A stretch of 22,989 nucleotides of DNA, from positions 1 to 22,989 of the forward strand of contig CAKQVV010000016.1 of the NCBI GenBank assembly GCA_934277845.1. The letters are read 5' to 3'. Below, piece after piece: positions 7,887-15,932 of the stretch. Position 1 is the first letter of the stretch. Each line of letters begins with the position of its first letter. The stretch is from an uncultured Clostridia bacterium (GTDB lineage: Bacteria > Bacillota > Clostridia > Christensenellales > Pumilibacteraceae). A model generated the notes under the pieces. The model searched no databases, was not told the DNA's origin, and saw only the letters and a list, made by a program, of their open reading frames with translations. A program made the translations under genes and the position numbers.

Positions 7887-7915
7887 TTGACAGAGAGAAG
7901 AAAGGCGGTTATAAT
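7887..7915 (+). promoter_or_regulatory. Sigma-A promoter of the GH2 gene
   Basis: Perfect TTGACA (7887-7892) and TATAAT (7910-7915) with a 17-nt spacer, about 50 nt upstream of the GH2 start. A promoter this strong for a sugar hydrolase suggests that a repressor normally holds it down. Confidence 0.88.
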
Positions 7916-7967
7916 CTTATTATAAACGCGGAAAAAGTCCGATTAAATGTAAACAACGGAGAGAATC

Positions 7968-10298
7968 ATGAGAGAAAAGATAAATTTCGATAAAGACTGG
8001 CTGTTCCATCGCGGGGATCTCGATTATCCGCTCCCGGCGTATAAAGGCGTGGCATATATGGGTGCGAAAACCGAGCGTTATCACCTCGGGCCCGCGGCAA
8101 AGGATTATTTTGCCGCCGTCGATCCGTACACGACAGAACGCGAGCATAAGAGCGAGAAGTGGGTAAAGGTCGATCTTCCGCACGACTATATAATCGAGGG
8201 GCTTCCGGACGAAAAGTATAATCCCGCATGGGGATTTTTGCCGTATGAGAACGCTTGGTATATAAAGAAATTCACGCTTGGTAGTTCCGACAAAAACAAA
8301 CGCCTTACGCTGTATTTCGAGGGTGTTGCCGTTCATGCCACCGTGTATCTCAACGGCTGTCTGATGAAACACAATTTTTGCGGCTATACGAGTTTTGAGG
8401 TAGATATTACCGACTATGTTGAGTTCGATCGCGAAAATACTCTTGCTGTATACGTGAACACCGACGAGCACGAAGGTTGGTGGTACGAGGGCGGCGGAAT
8501 TTACCGCAGCGTATGGCTGGAAAAAACAGAGCTTGTTTCAGTAGAACGTCACGGTGTGTTCGTAAAGCCCGAGCACAGGTGCGGAAACGACTGGCACGTA
8601 CCGATAAGCGTAGAGATTCGTAACGATAACAAAAAGACAAAACGCGTAAAAACCACTGTTTCTATAGTTGACAAAAACGGAAAAGAGATAATTAGCGCAG
8701 AAAAGTCGGTTGCGGCAAATGCTGACGAAATTACGACGCTTAACCTTGACGCAGACGTATCGGACGTCAAGTTGTGGAATCCGGACGAGCCGAATATGTA
8801 CCTTGCGATAACGAAACTTTATGTCGACAGCAAAGAAATCGACGAGTACGTCACGCGCTTCGGTTTCCGCTATTATGTGCTCGATCCCGACAAGGGACTG
8901 TTTATCAACGACAAGCATTACAAGATAAAAGGACTTTGCGGGCACGCCGACTGCGGACTTACCGGTAAAGCGGTGCCGGACAATATCCACCGTTACAAAG
9001 TACGCCTTATGAAAGAAATGGGCGCGAACGGATACCGGACCAGCCACTATATGCAGGCGGAGGCAATCATGGACGCGCTCGACGAAAACGGCTTTATCGT
9101 CATGGACGAAACGCGTTGGTTCGAGTCGACCGACGAGGGAAAGGCGCAACTTCGTGCGCTTGTGCGCCGCGATCGCAATCGTCCCGGCGTGTTCTTCTGG
9201 TCGGTCGGAAACGAAGAGCCGTTCCATGCGACCGAAAAGGGCAGGCGTATCTGCCGCTCGCTGATTAACTTTGTCCGTAAAATGGATGATTCGCGCACGA
9301 TAATGTCTGCGGTCAGTTTTACGCCCGACAAAGCGACGGTTTACGACGAACTCGATGCCATCGGCATCAATTACAACTGGCATACCTACGAGGGACTTCA
9401 TAAAAAATATCCGGATAAAGCGGTGTTTGCGTCCGAGTGCTGCGCTACCGGTACGACGCGCGGTTGGTATTTCGACGACGATCCGAATCGCGGTTATCTG
9501 CCTGCATACGACCGGGATTCTTCGGTTGACTTCAAAGGACGTGAATTTACCTGGAAGTTTCTTGACGGCAACGACTGGTTGCTCGGCGGATATCAATGGA
9601 TAGCGTTTGAGCATCGCGGCGAAGCGGCCTGGCCGAGATTGTGCTCGCAAAGCGGAGCGATCGATCTCTTTTTGCAAAAGAAAGATGCATTCTACCAGAA
9701 TAAATCGCACTGGACGAATGAGCCTATGGTACACCTTTTGCCGCACTGGAATTTCGTGGGTTTCGAGGGAATGATTATTCGTGTTGTCGCATACACAAAT
9801 TGTGACGAAATCGAACTTTTCCACAACGGGAAATCTTGTGGAAAACAAATAATCGAGAAGCACGGTCACGGCGAGTGGGAAGTAATTTATGAACCGGGTT
9901 GTATCGAAGCGGTCGCTTATCGCGACGGTAAAGAAGTTGCGCGGGATAAGCGCGTCACTGCCGGCAAACCGTACAAACTTGTGTTGTCGCTCGACACGCC
10001 CGACGTAACGGCAAACGGTAAGGATATCGCGATTTTCAGTTGCTACGTCGTCGATAAAAACGGAACGGAAGTCCCCGACGCGACGCCCGTAGTTGATTTT
10101 CTTGCCGAGGGGGCGGGCAGAGTATATTCCACCGGTTCGGATATTTCCGACCACACATCGCTGTTTTTGCCCACGCGTAAAATGCGTGCGGGAAGAGCCG
10201 GAGTGGCGGTAAAACTCGGCGAAAAAAGCGGAACTCTTCGTCTTATCGCGTCCGCCGACGGCTTGTTTCCTGCAATATTTACAACCGAAATAGAATAA
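7968..10298 (+). CDS. Glycoside hydrolase family 2 protein (beta-galactosidase-like)
   Basis: A 776-aa cytoplasmic enzyme with no signal peptide. Order: a GH2 N-terminal sugar-binding sandwich (about 1-185, including KVDLPHDYIIEG and EGWWYEGGGIYRSVWL), an immunoglobulin-like middle domain (about 186-295), a TIM-barrel catalytic domain (about 300-590) and C-terminal beta domains (MVHLLPHWNFVGFEG onward) of the kind seen in DUF4982-type GH2 proteins. The acid/base Glu is E416 in WSVGNEEP; the likely nucleophile is E490 in VFASECC. The family covers beta-galactosidases, beta-glucuronidases and relatives, so substrate specificity is not settled by sequence alone. CGGAGAG precedes the ATG. Monocistronic: own promoter and a terminator at 10342-10381. 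Confidence 0.92.
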   Translation: MREKINFDKDWLFHRGDLDYPLPAYKGVAYMGAKTERYHLGPAAKDYFAAVDPYTTEREHKSEKWVKVDLPHDYIIEGLPDEKYNPAWGFLPYENAWYIKKFTLGSSDKNKRLTLYFEGVAVHATVYLNGCLMKHNFCGYTSFEVDITDYVEFDRENTLAVYVNTDEHEGWWYEGGGIYRSVWLEKTELVSVERHGVFVKPEHRCGNDWHVPISVEIRNDNKKTKRVKTTVSIVDKNGKEIISAEKSVAANADEITTLNLDADVSDVKLWNPDEPNMYLAITKLYVDSKEIDEYVTRFGFRYYVLDPDKGLFINDKHYKIKGLCGHADCGLTGKAVPDNIHRYKVRLMKEMGANGYRTSHYMQAEAIMDALDENGFIVMDETRWFESTDEGKAQLRALVRRDRNRPGVFFWSVGNEEPFHATEKGRRICRSLINFVRKMDDSRTIMSAVSFTPDKATVYDELDAIGINYNWHTYEGLHKKYPDKAVFASECCATGTTRGWYFDDDPNRGYLPAYDRDSSVDFKGREFTWKFLDGNDWLLGGYQWIAFEHRGEAAWPRLCSQSGAIDLFLQKKDAFYQNKSHWTNEPMVHLLPHWNFVGFEGMIIRVVAYTNCDEIELFHNGKSCGKQIIEKHGHGEWEVIYEPGCIEAVAYRDGKEVARDKRVTAGKPYKLVLSLDTPDVTANGKDIAIFSCYVVDKNGTEVPDATPVVDFLAEGAGRVYSTGSDISDHTSLFLPTRKMRAGRAGVAVKLGEKSGTLRLIASADGLFPAIFTTEIE

Positions 10299-10341
10299 TA
10301 TGTAACTTCCTTAAGCGGAAACAATCTAATATATGCAATAT

Positions 10342-10381
10342 ACGGAGAACGTGTCTTTAGGCTTGCGTTTTCCGTTTTTTA
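10342..10381 (+). terminator. Intrinsic terminator of the GH2 gene
   Basis: ACGGAGAACG (10342-10351) pairs with CGTTTTCCGT (10366-10375) over 10 bp with one G-T, then a run of six T. A weak TATAAT (10384-10389) follows at once and may be part of the next gene's promoter, but no good -35 accompanies it. Confidence 0.78.
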
Positions 10382-10431
10382 TATATAATAATCGCGTGAC
10401 GGTGGAATACTTATGAAAAACGGAGAAATTT

Positions 10432-11427
10432 ATGAACGCAATAGTACTTGCGGGCGGCTTCGGATCGAGGCTTCGTCCGCTTACCGACGCCGTCCCCAAA
10501 CCCATGCTGAAAATCGCCAACGTGCCCATGCTCGATTACGTCGTGGCGTGGCTGGCGTTTTACGGCTTTACCGATATAACGTTTACGCTCGGGTACCTGC
10601 CCGAAATCGTCAAGAATTTCGTTTCTGATTATAAAGGTATAAAGGCGCGTTTTACGCTTGAAACCGATCCGCTCGGTACCGCAGGCGCGGTCAAAAACGC
10701 CGAAGCGTATCTTGACGATATTTTCGTGGTTGCCAGCGGCGACGCGCTTTGCGATATTAACCTCGCCAAAATGCTGAAATTTCATCTTGACAGCGGCGCG
10801 AACGTTACGATGGCGTGTGCTACGGTCAAAAATCCGCGACTTTACGGTGTGGTAAACGCGGACGATGACGGCACGATCAACGGTTTTATCGAAAAACCGC
10901 AAACTTCGGACTACGGAAATCTTGTCAATGCCGGCGTGTATATAATGAATAAGAGCGCGCTTGCGCTTGTACCGCAAGGCGTAAAGTTTGATTTTTCCCG
11001 CGATCTTTTCCCGTCGCTGGTTGTAACCCGCAAAGTCAAAGCGTTTGTTCACCACGGATACTGGTGCGATATAGGCGACAAGGAAAGTTACTACCGCGCC
11101 AATTACTTTATGAAGGACGGCGGTTTTTACCCAAGCGTTCCGTCGTTTAACGGCGAACGCTACCGGTCGGAACTCAGTCGCGACAACCTTGTGTCAAAGT
11201 CGGCGGTTACGGTGGGGTATGCCGCAAACTCGATAATAGGCGAAAACGCACGCATTGCGTCCGGCGCGGCGATTTCAGATTGCGTGGTGCTGGACGACGC
11301 GCTCGTGACCTGCCGCCGCAGGTTTTGCATAATCGGCAAAGATTTTGTCGAAGCATTACCGGGGTTTTCGTCATGTCGCACGATTTACGACGATAAAACC
11401 GATAAAATATTTCAAACCGGCATATAA
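10432..11427 (+). CDS. Sugar-1-phosphate nucleotidyltransferase (NTP-transferase family)
   Basis: A 331-aa protein. The N-terminal Rossmann-like domain opens with the nucleotide motif VLAGGFGSRLRPLTD (5-19) and PKPML (22-26), followed by the DPLGTAGAV loop and the metal-binding ASGDALCD segment. This is the fold of glucose-1-phosphate and mannose-1-phosphate nucleotidyltransferases, which make NDP-sugars for polysaccharide synthesis. The C-terminal part, from about residue 255 (VTVGYAANSIIGENARIASGAAISDCVV), looks like a short left-handed beta-helix. The nucleotide and sugar cannot be assigned. GGAG lies 7 nt before the ATG. It stands alone, with a terminator before it and the RNase J promoter after it. 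Confidence 0.85.
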   Translation: MNAIVLAGGFGSRLRPLTDAVPKPMLKIANVPMLDYVVAWLAFYGFTDITFTLGYLPEIVKNFVSDYKGIKARFTLETDPLGTAGAVKNAEAYLDDIFVVASGDALCDINLAKMLKFHLDSGANVTMACATVKNPRLYGVVNADDDGTINGFIEKPQTSDYGNLVNAGVYIMNKSALALVPQGVKFDFSRDLFPSLVVTRKVKAFVHHGYWCDIGDKESYYRANYFMKDGGFYPSVPSFNGERYRSELSRDNLVSKSAVTVGYAANSIIGENARIASGAAISDCVVLDDALVTCRRRFCIIGKDFVEALPGFSSCRTIYDDKTDKIFQTGI

Positions 11428-11432
11428 AACGA

Positions 11433-11461
11433 TTGTCTTTTTCGTAAAAACCTAGTATAAT
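11433..11461 (+). promoter_or_regulatory. Sigma-A promoter of the RNase J operon
   Basis: TTGTCT (11433-11438), a 17-nt spacer and TATAAT (11456-11461). The resulting leader before the RNase J start is about 110 nt, longer than for other genes here. Confidence 0.75.
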
Positions 11462-11540
11462 AGACTAGAAAACTTGAATTAAAGCAATACCTTGGATGAA
11501 TGTACCTGCGCCGGATTTGCGTAGAGTACTTTAACGCGGT

Positions 11541-11587
11541 GTTGCAAAATATATTCTAATCTATTTTACGGAGGCAAATTTTGCGAC
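11541..11587 (+). promoter_or_regulatory. Leader hairpin enclosing the RNase J ribosome site and start codon
   Basis: GTTGCAAAAT (11541-11550) can pair with ATTTTGCGAC (11578-11587) over 10 bp (one T-G pair). The TTG start codon (11581-11583) lies inside the stem and the GGAGG ribosome site (11570-11574) in the 27-nt loop, so the fold would restrict initiation. A role in feedback control of RNase J is inferred only. Confidence 0.4.
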
Positions 11588-13254
11588 AAAATTTTGATGA
11601 ATCCGCCCTTAAAGTAATATTTATAGGCGGTGTGGGCGAGATAGGTAAAAACATGACCGCGCTTCAATATGACGACGAAATCATCGTCATCGACTGCGGA
11701 TGTACTTTCCCCGACAGCGACATGCCCGGCATAGACCTGGTTATTCCCGACGACACCTATCTTCTCGCGAACAAGGACAAGGTAAAAGGAGTTGTCCTTA
11801 CTCACGGTCACGAGGATCACATCGGTGCTCTGCCGTATATCTTAAAAGATCTTAACGTGCCGGTTTACGGCACGAAACTTACTCTCGCGCTCGTCGACGC
11901 TAAACTCCGCGAGCAAAAAGTAGAGGGTAATCTCAATGTAGTCAAATCGAAAAGCATCGTTTCTTTGGGCGAAAACTTCAAGGTCGAGTTTGTCAAGGTC
12001 AGTCACTCGATCGCGGGTAGTTGCGCGCTGGCGATAACCACGCCCATCGGCGTCGTTTTCCACTCGGGAGACTTCAAAGTCGACTTTACGCCTATCGACG
12101 GTAATCTTATCGACCTTCGCCGCATTTCCGAAATCGGCAGCAAAGGCGTACTTTTAATGATGTGCGAAAGCACGAATATCGAGCGTCCCGGCTCGTCCAT
12201 GAGCGAATCGAACGTCGGGGCGTCGCTTAACCATATTTTTGCGGAAAATGCGGACAGACGTATATTTGTCGCTACCTTTGCGTCGAATATCCATCGTTTG
12301 CAGCAAATCGTCGACATTGCGAAGAAATACAAACGCAAGGTTGCGTTCGGCGGCAGAAGCATGATAAATATAGTCGAGTGTGCCACGAAGATCGGCGAAC
12401 TTAAACTTGACAAGGCAAATATCATAGACATCGAGCAAATCAATAAGGAAGAGGATAAGAACCTCTGCATCATCACGACCGGCAGTCAGGGCGAGCCGAT
12501 GAGCGCGCTCACCCGTATCGCTTCGGACGAATTCAATAAGGTTACTATCGGCTATAACGATACCGTCATTATTTCCGCTTCGCCGATTCCGGGCAATGAA
12601 CGCATGGTGTACAACGTAATAAATAACCTTTACCGCAGGGGCGCGAAGGTTATCTACGAAAGCCTTGCCGAGGTTCACGCATCCGGTCACGCTTGCCAGG
12701 ATGAAATCAAACTGATGCACTCGCTGATAAAGCCGAAATTCTTTATCCCGGTACACGGTGAGCGCAGACACCTTCAGAAACACGCCGAACTCGCGGTCAA
12801 AATGGGCACGCCGCCGACCAATATCGTCATTACCGATATCGGCAATGTTGTGGAAGTAACAAAGAACTCTATCCGCATAGGCGATAACGTGCCTTCCGGT
12901 TGCCTGCTGGTCGACGGACTGGGTGTGGGTGACGTGGGCAGCGTAGTCCTTCGCGATCGCAAGCACCTTGCGGAAGAAGGCATGCTTGTCGCGGTTATCG
13001 GCGTCAACTCGCTTTCCGGCGAAGTCTACGGCGTCGACATCACTTCGCGCGGTTTCATGTACAGCAAGGACGAATCGGAAAAACTGCTTGCCGAGGCGAA
13101 AGACGTCACTAAAAACGCGCTTGAAGGCATCGACCTTAATGGCGTTGGCGACTGGACGGCGGTTAAAAATCAGGTGAGAAAAGAACTTAAAAACCTGTTT
13201 TTCAAGCGCACCCGCCGCAATCCGATGATTATTCCCGTAATAATGGAAAACTGA
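11581..13254 (+). CDS. rnj: Ribonuclease J
   Basis: A 557-aa metallo-beta-lactamase/beta-CASP ribonuclease with endonuclease and 5'-3' exonuclease activity in mRNA decay and rRNA maturation. The catalytic zinc motif THGHEDH is at residues 74-80; later motifs include HSGDFKVD, STNIERPGSS and the beta-CASP PVHGERRHL. Length equals that of Bacillus RNase J1 (about 555 aa). Translation starts at TTG: GGAGG (11570-11574) sits 6 nt before it, and no ATG in frame lies close enough. It is the first gene of a unit with trmR, whose start is 2 nt after the stop codon. J1 versus J2 cannot be told apart here. Confidence 0.95.
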   Translation: MRQNFDESALKVIFIGGVGEIGKNMTALQYDDEIIVIDCGCTFPDSDMPGIDLVIPDDTYLLANKDKVKGVVLTHGHEDHIGALPYILKDLNVPVYGTKLTLALVDAKLREQKVEGNLNVVKSKSIVSLGENFKVEFVKVSHSIAGSCALAITTPIGVVFHSGDFKVDFTPIDGNLIDLRRISEIGSKGVLLMMCESTNIERPGSSMSESNVGASLNHIFAENADRRIFVATFASNIHRLQQIVDIAKKYKRKVAFGGRSMINIVECATKIGELKLDKANIIDIEQINKEEDKNLCIITTGSQGEPMSALTRIASDEFNKVTIGYNDTVIISASPIPGNERMVYNVINNLYRRGAKVIYESLAEVHASGHACQDEIKLMHSLIKPKFFIPVHGERRHLQKHAELAVKMGTPPTNIVITDIGNVVEVTKNSIRIGDNVPSGCLLVDGLGVGDVGSVVLRDRKHLAEEGMLVAVIGVNSLSGEVYGVDITSRGFMYSKDESEKLLAEAKDVTKNALEGIDLNGVGDWTAVKNQVRKELKNLFFKRTRRNPMIIPVIMEN

Positions 13255-13256
13255 TT

Positions 13257-13898
13257 ATGCCGTTCAAGACTCCTAGCGGAGAATCTGTATATATCCGCGA
13301 GCATCTCGCGAAAGGAACCGATCCGCTTTTAAAGGAAATGATCGCGTTTGCCGATCTTCATTTTATTCCGATACTGCTTCCGGAATCCGCGGCGTTGCTG
13401 AAACAAATAGTCATGCTGAAACGCCCGAAGAAAACTTTGGAAATCGGCACGGCGATAGGATACAGTACTCAGTTGATTTTACGCAGCGGCGGCGAGCACG
13501 TTTATACGATAGAAATCAAAGATGAACTTGTCGAGAAAGCAAAACGCTATCTGGAACGAGCCGGACTCGATCATCGCGTTACGTTCTTTGCGGGCGACGC
13601 TTCGGAAATTTTGCCGCTTGCCGGCGGAGAATATGATTTCGTGTTTATGGACGGACCGAAAACCCGATATATCGACTTTTTGCCGCATATAATGCGTATG
13701 CTTCGTCCGGGCGGCGTGCTTCTTTGCGACAACGTACTGTGGAACGGCATGGTTACGGGTAAAACCGAAACGCAAAAAAGCAAGTCGACTATCGTACAAG
13801 GACTGGACGCGTTCTTGTCGGCGATATGTTCGGATCCTCGGCTTACGACTTCGATATTGCCTGTGGGCGACGGCATGAGTTTAAGTATAAAAGACTGA
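13257..13898 (+). CDS. trmR: tRNA 5-hydroxyuridine methyltransferase-like SAM O-methyltransferase
   Basis: A 213-aa Rossmann-fold methyltransferase of the catechol/caffeoyl-CoA O-methyltransferase type. The SAM motif KTLEIGTAIGYSTQ is at residues 59-72, followed by an acidic strand end (YTIEIKDE), and the metal-binding residues are in FMDGPK and LLCDNVLWNG. In Bacillus subtilis the homologue YrrM/TrmR methylates 5-hydroxyuridine-34 of tRNAs to 5-methoxyuridine and is encoded beside the U32-family hydroxylation proteins. The U32 gene follows here, which supports the same role. It begins 2 nt after RNase J with only a weak GGAAA ribosome site, so coupling is likely. Confidence 0.82.
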   Translation: MPFKTPSGESVYIREHLAKGTDPLLKEMIAFADLHFIPILLPESAALLKQIVMLKRPKKTLEIGTAIGYSTQLILRSGGEHVYTIEIKDELVEKAKRYLERAGLDHRVTFFAGDASEILPLAGGEYDFVFMDGPKTRYIDFLPHIMRMLRPGGVLLCDNVLWNGMVTGKTETQKSKSTIVQGLDAFLSAICSDPRLTTSILPVGDGMSLSIKD

Positions 13899-13973
13899 CG
13901 AAAGCGAGGCACACTCGCGATAAATCGAACTATGGGTTGCGATAACTGAGTAACCTTAATAAAAGGAGTAATT

Positions 13974-15191
13974 ATGCTGGAACTGCTTGCACCGGCAGGA
14001 AACTTCGATAGACTGAAAACGGCTCTGTACTTCGGTGCGGACGCTGTTTATCTTGCGTATAAGGATTACGGATTGCGCGCGTTTGCCGACAACTTTGATC
14101 GTGACGGCTTACGCGAAGCGGTCGAGTACGTTCATGCCCGCGGCAAAAAAGTCTATGTCACCGTCAATATTTTCGCACACGACAAGGACTTTGAAAATAT
14201 GCCGGAATTCTTGCGGTATCTCGAAGAAGTCAAACCCGACGGCGCGATAGTAAGCGATCTCGGCGTTGCCGCGCTTATGAAAAAGTACGCTCCGTCCGTG
14301 CCGCTTCATCTCAGTACGCAGGCAAATCTGACAAATAAATACGCTGCTCGCGAGTACGTAGACTACGGTTTCGAGCGGCTTGTGGTTGCTCGTGAACTGT
14401 CGCTTGACGAAATAAAAAGGATCCGCGACTATATCCCGAATAGCATTGAGATTGAGGCGTTTGTACACGGTGCAATGTGTATTTCCTATTCGGGACGCTG
14501 TCTTTTGAGCAATTTTCTTACCGGAAGAAACGGTAATCATGGCGAGTGTGCCCAGAGTTGCCGCTGGGAATACACGCTTAAAGAAAAAAATCGCGACGAC
14601 GAACTTCCGATCGAAGAGGACGAACGCGGCGCATATATTCTCAACAGCAAAGATATGAATATGCTGGAATATCTCGACAAAATGTTCGACGCAGGTGTCA
14701 CGAGTTTCAAGATTGAGGGCAGGGTAAAGACAGAATATTACGTTGCTTCCGTCGTGAATTGCTATCGTAAAGCACTCGATATTTTCGCGGAGAAAAGACG
14801 AAAAGGCGAACCTTATGTTTTGCCCGAATCGCTCGTCGGCGATCTCAAAAAGCCGTCGCACCGAAATTATTGCACAGGATTTTATCTCGGAGATACTGTC
14901 TCGAATCAGTGTTACGAAACTTCTAAACCTCGCCAAACATACGAATTTACCGCGCTTGTACTCGATAGGTTCGATGGCGGCGCGGTGATCGAGATGCGTA
15001 ACAGGTTCAAAGTCGGCGAAGAACTTGAAGTTTTGTCCCCCGGAGATTATCATAATTCGATAATTAAAGTAGAGAAGATGACCGACGAAAACGGTATGCC
15101 GGTTGCCGACGCGTTTCTTGTCAAACAACGATTGCGTCTTTATACTACCGTCCCGCTTTTCCCCGGCGACATGCTCAGAAAGAAACTTTAA
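13974..15191 (+). CDS. trhP: tRNA wobble-uridine hydroxylation protein TrhP (peptidase U32 family)
   Basis: A 405-aa protein. The U32 family signature EAFVHGAMCISYSGRCLLS occupies residues 161-179, within an N-terminal TIM-barrel-like domain that starts LLAPAGNFDRLKTALYFGADAVY. Cys169 and Cys176 of the signature plus the CAQSC downstream give the Cys set expected for an iron-sulfur cluster. Although named for peptidases, YrrN/YrrO (Bacillus) and YegQ (E. coli) act in prephenate-dependent hydroxylation of tRNA U34. The neighbouring trmR supplies the next methylation step. AAGGAG lies 7 nt before the ATG. A 75-nt gap separates it from trmR with no clear promoter or terminator, so one transcript is likely. 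Confidence 0.88.
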   Translation: MLELLAPAGNFDRLKTALYFGADAVYLAYKDYGLRAFADNFDRDGLREAVEYVHARGKKVYVTVNIFAHDKDFENMPEFLRYLEEVKPDGAIVSDLGVAALMKKYAPSVPLHLSTQANLTNKYAAREYVDYGFERLVVARELSLDEIKRIRDYIPNSIEIEAFVHGAMCISYSGRCLLSNFLTGRNGNHGECAQSCRWEYTLKEKNRDDELPIEEDERGAYILNSKDMNMLEYLDKMFDAGVTSFKIEGRVKTEYYVASVVNCYRKALDIFAEKRRKGEPYVLPESLVGDLKKPSHRNYCTGFYLGDTVSNQCYETSKPRQTYEFTALVLDRFDGGAVIEMRNRFKVGEELEVLSPGDYHNSIIKVEKMTDENGMPVADAFLVKQRLRLYTTVPLFPGDMLRKKL

Positions 15192-15242
15192 CAACGTAGA
15201 AAATTCTTATAATATTGTTTAGTTGGTAATATTCGTTATGAA

Positions 15243-15279
15243 ACGGCTCCCGTTGAAACACAGGCGAGAGCCGTATTTT
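15243..15279 (+). terminator. Probable terminator after trhP
   Basis: ACGGCTC (15243-15249) pairs with GAGCCGT (15268-15274) around an 18-nt loop, followed by ATTTTATT. The loop is large and the T-run imperfect, so it is moderate at best. Confidence 0.5.
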
Positions 15280-15362
15280 ATTGCCAAAATACATCTTCGG
15301 ATTCAATATAACACGCATATAAAGTGACGTTTTTTTTGTATTATGAAAAACAGTAAATAACC

Positions 15363-15593
15363 CTATTCTTCCAGTCCCAAAATGTAATCGGCGGAAACGT
15401 CGAAAAACTTTGCACAACGAATGATTGCAATCGCACTCGGCTCGGATTGACCGTTGATCCATTTGGATATAGCGCGTTGTGTGTAGCCGGTAGAGGCGGC
15501 TACGTCCGCTTGCGTCATATTCTTTTCACACATCAGCTCGTTCAGTATTTTTCCGAAATCCGATTTTATGATTTTTAAAACTTCGTTTTGCAT
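15363..15593 (-). CDS. Small XRE-family (Cro/C1-type HTH) repressor
   Basis: A 76-aa DNA-binding protein that is nearly all helix-turn-helix: FGKILNELMCEKNMTQADVAASTGYTQRAISKWINGQSEPSAIAIIRCAKFF gives the five-helix HTH_3 fold, with TQADVAASTGYTQRAISKW as the helix-turn-helix. There is no peptidase or ligand domain, so it is not LexA itself. The start chosen is the ATG at 15593, the usual N-terminal length for this family; reading 28 residues further upstream adds a basic segment with no ribosome site and would run into a palindrome (15664-15677). It is divergent from the small hydrophobic peptide gene, with about 340 nt of operator-rich DNA between them. It may control itself and that gene. 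Confidence 0.82.
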   Translation of the reverse strand: MQNEVLKIIKSDFGKILNELMCEKNMTQADVAASTGYTQRAISKWINGQSEPSAIAIIRCAKFFDVSADYILGLEE

Positions 15594-15663
15594 TTTCTTA
15601 CTTCGTTTGCGATATTCAATAATCAAATGATTGCTTAAAATCAATATAATTCGTCGTGAAATA

Positions 15664-15677
15664 TTGCATCTATGCAA
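15664..15677. promoter_or_regulatory. Palindrome in the XRE upstream region (possible auto-operator)
   Basis: TTGCAT-CT-ATGCAA, 6-bp perfect arms, lies about 70 nt upstream of the XRE start. On the minus strand a TTGTCA (15682-15687) stands just before it and TATTTC just after, so it could lie in the spacer of a weak promoter. Self-regulation is inferred from position. Confidence 0.35.
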
Positions 15678-15737
15678 TCAATGACAAGAATTTTACCGGC
15701 AAAATCCATTTGAATATCTATATTACTAGTTAATTTT

Positions 15738-15751
15738 AGAACTTTTATTCT
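15738..15751. promoter_or_regulatory. LexA/SOS-box-like operator, copy 1 (imperfect)
   Basis: AGAAC-TTTT-ATTCT. One arm base departs from the AGAAC-N4-GTTCT pattern of the two copies downstream. It starts 29 bp before copy 2. Confidence 0.45.
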
Positions 15752-15759
15752 AAAATAAG

Positions 15760-15788
15760 TTGGCATAGAACAATAGTTCTGATATGCT
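15760..15788 (+). promoter_or_regulatory. Promoter of the 19-aa peptide gene, with an operator in its spacer
   Basis: TTGGCA (15760-15765), exactly 17 nt, then TATGCT (15783-15788). The spacer is occupied by operator copy 2, so any protein bound there would exclude RNA polymerase. The predicted leader to the peptide start is about 137 nt. Confidence 0.55.
15767..15780. promoter_or_regulatory. LexA/SOS-box-like operator, copy 2 (perfect)
   Basis: AGAAC-AATA-GTTCT with perfect 5-bp arms, matching the GAAC-N4-GTTC core of the Firmicute LexA (DinR) box. It lies between the -35 and -10 of the promoter. The adjacent XRE protein is the alternative ligand. Confidence 0.6.
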
Positions 15789-15794
15789 GCAAAT

Positions 15795-15808
15795 AGAACA
15801 ACAGTTCT
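15795..15808. promoter_or_regulatory. LexA/SOS-box-like operator, copy 3 (perfect)
   Basis: AGAAC-AACA-GTTCT; flanking bases extend the arms to TAGAAC/GTTCTA. It covers the expected transcription start and begins 28 bp after copy 2. Confidence 0.6.
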
Positions 15809-15889
15809 AAAATAAACAAAGAAGGTACGGTTTATGATTGTGTGAAGGATTTAATTGTTTATAAAAACAAAAAGCGTAGAAGTGAAGTC

Positions 15890-15901
15890 TTTTGTAATTA
15901 T
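15890..15901. repeat. 12-bp direct repeat TTTTGTAATTAT, left copy
   Basis: Identical to 16000-16011, exactly 110 bp away. The pair brackets the 19-aa peptide gene. Chance is possible in AT-rich DNA. Confidence 0.5.
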
Positions 15902-15932
15902 TTATCGAAATATTTGAAGGAGAGTATCGATT

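Noticed and set aside
8538..10154. 538-aa minus-strand open frame inside the GH2 gene
   Set aside because: Shadow frame opposite a clear glycoside hydrolase; Arg/Val/Phe-rich composition and no recognisable domain. The same applies to the long minus-strand frames at 2252-3490, 12154-12966 and 14109-15194.
13927..13953. Hairpin GGTTGC/GTAACC between trmR and trhP
   Set aside because: Six base pairs with one wobble and no T-run; not enough for a terminator or attenuator.
15594..15677. 28-residue N-terminal extension of the XRE protein
   Set aside because: No ribosome site before that ATG, the start would lie within a palindrome, and family members start close to the internal Met at 15593.
15834..15845. 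Three-codon frame ATG-ATT-GTG-TGA after GAAGG in the peptide gene leader
   Set aside because: It could be a tiny leader peptide, but with three codons nothing beyond the start and ribosome-like sequence supports it.
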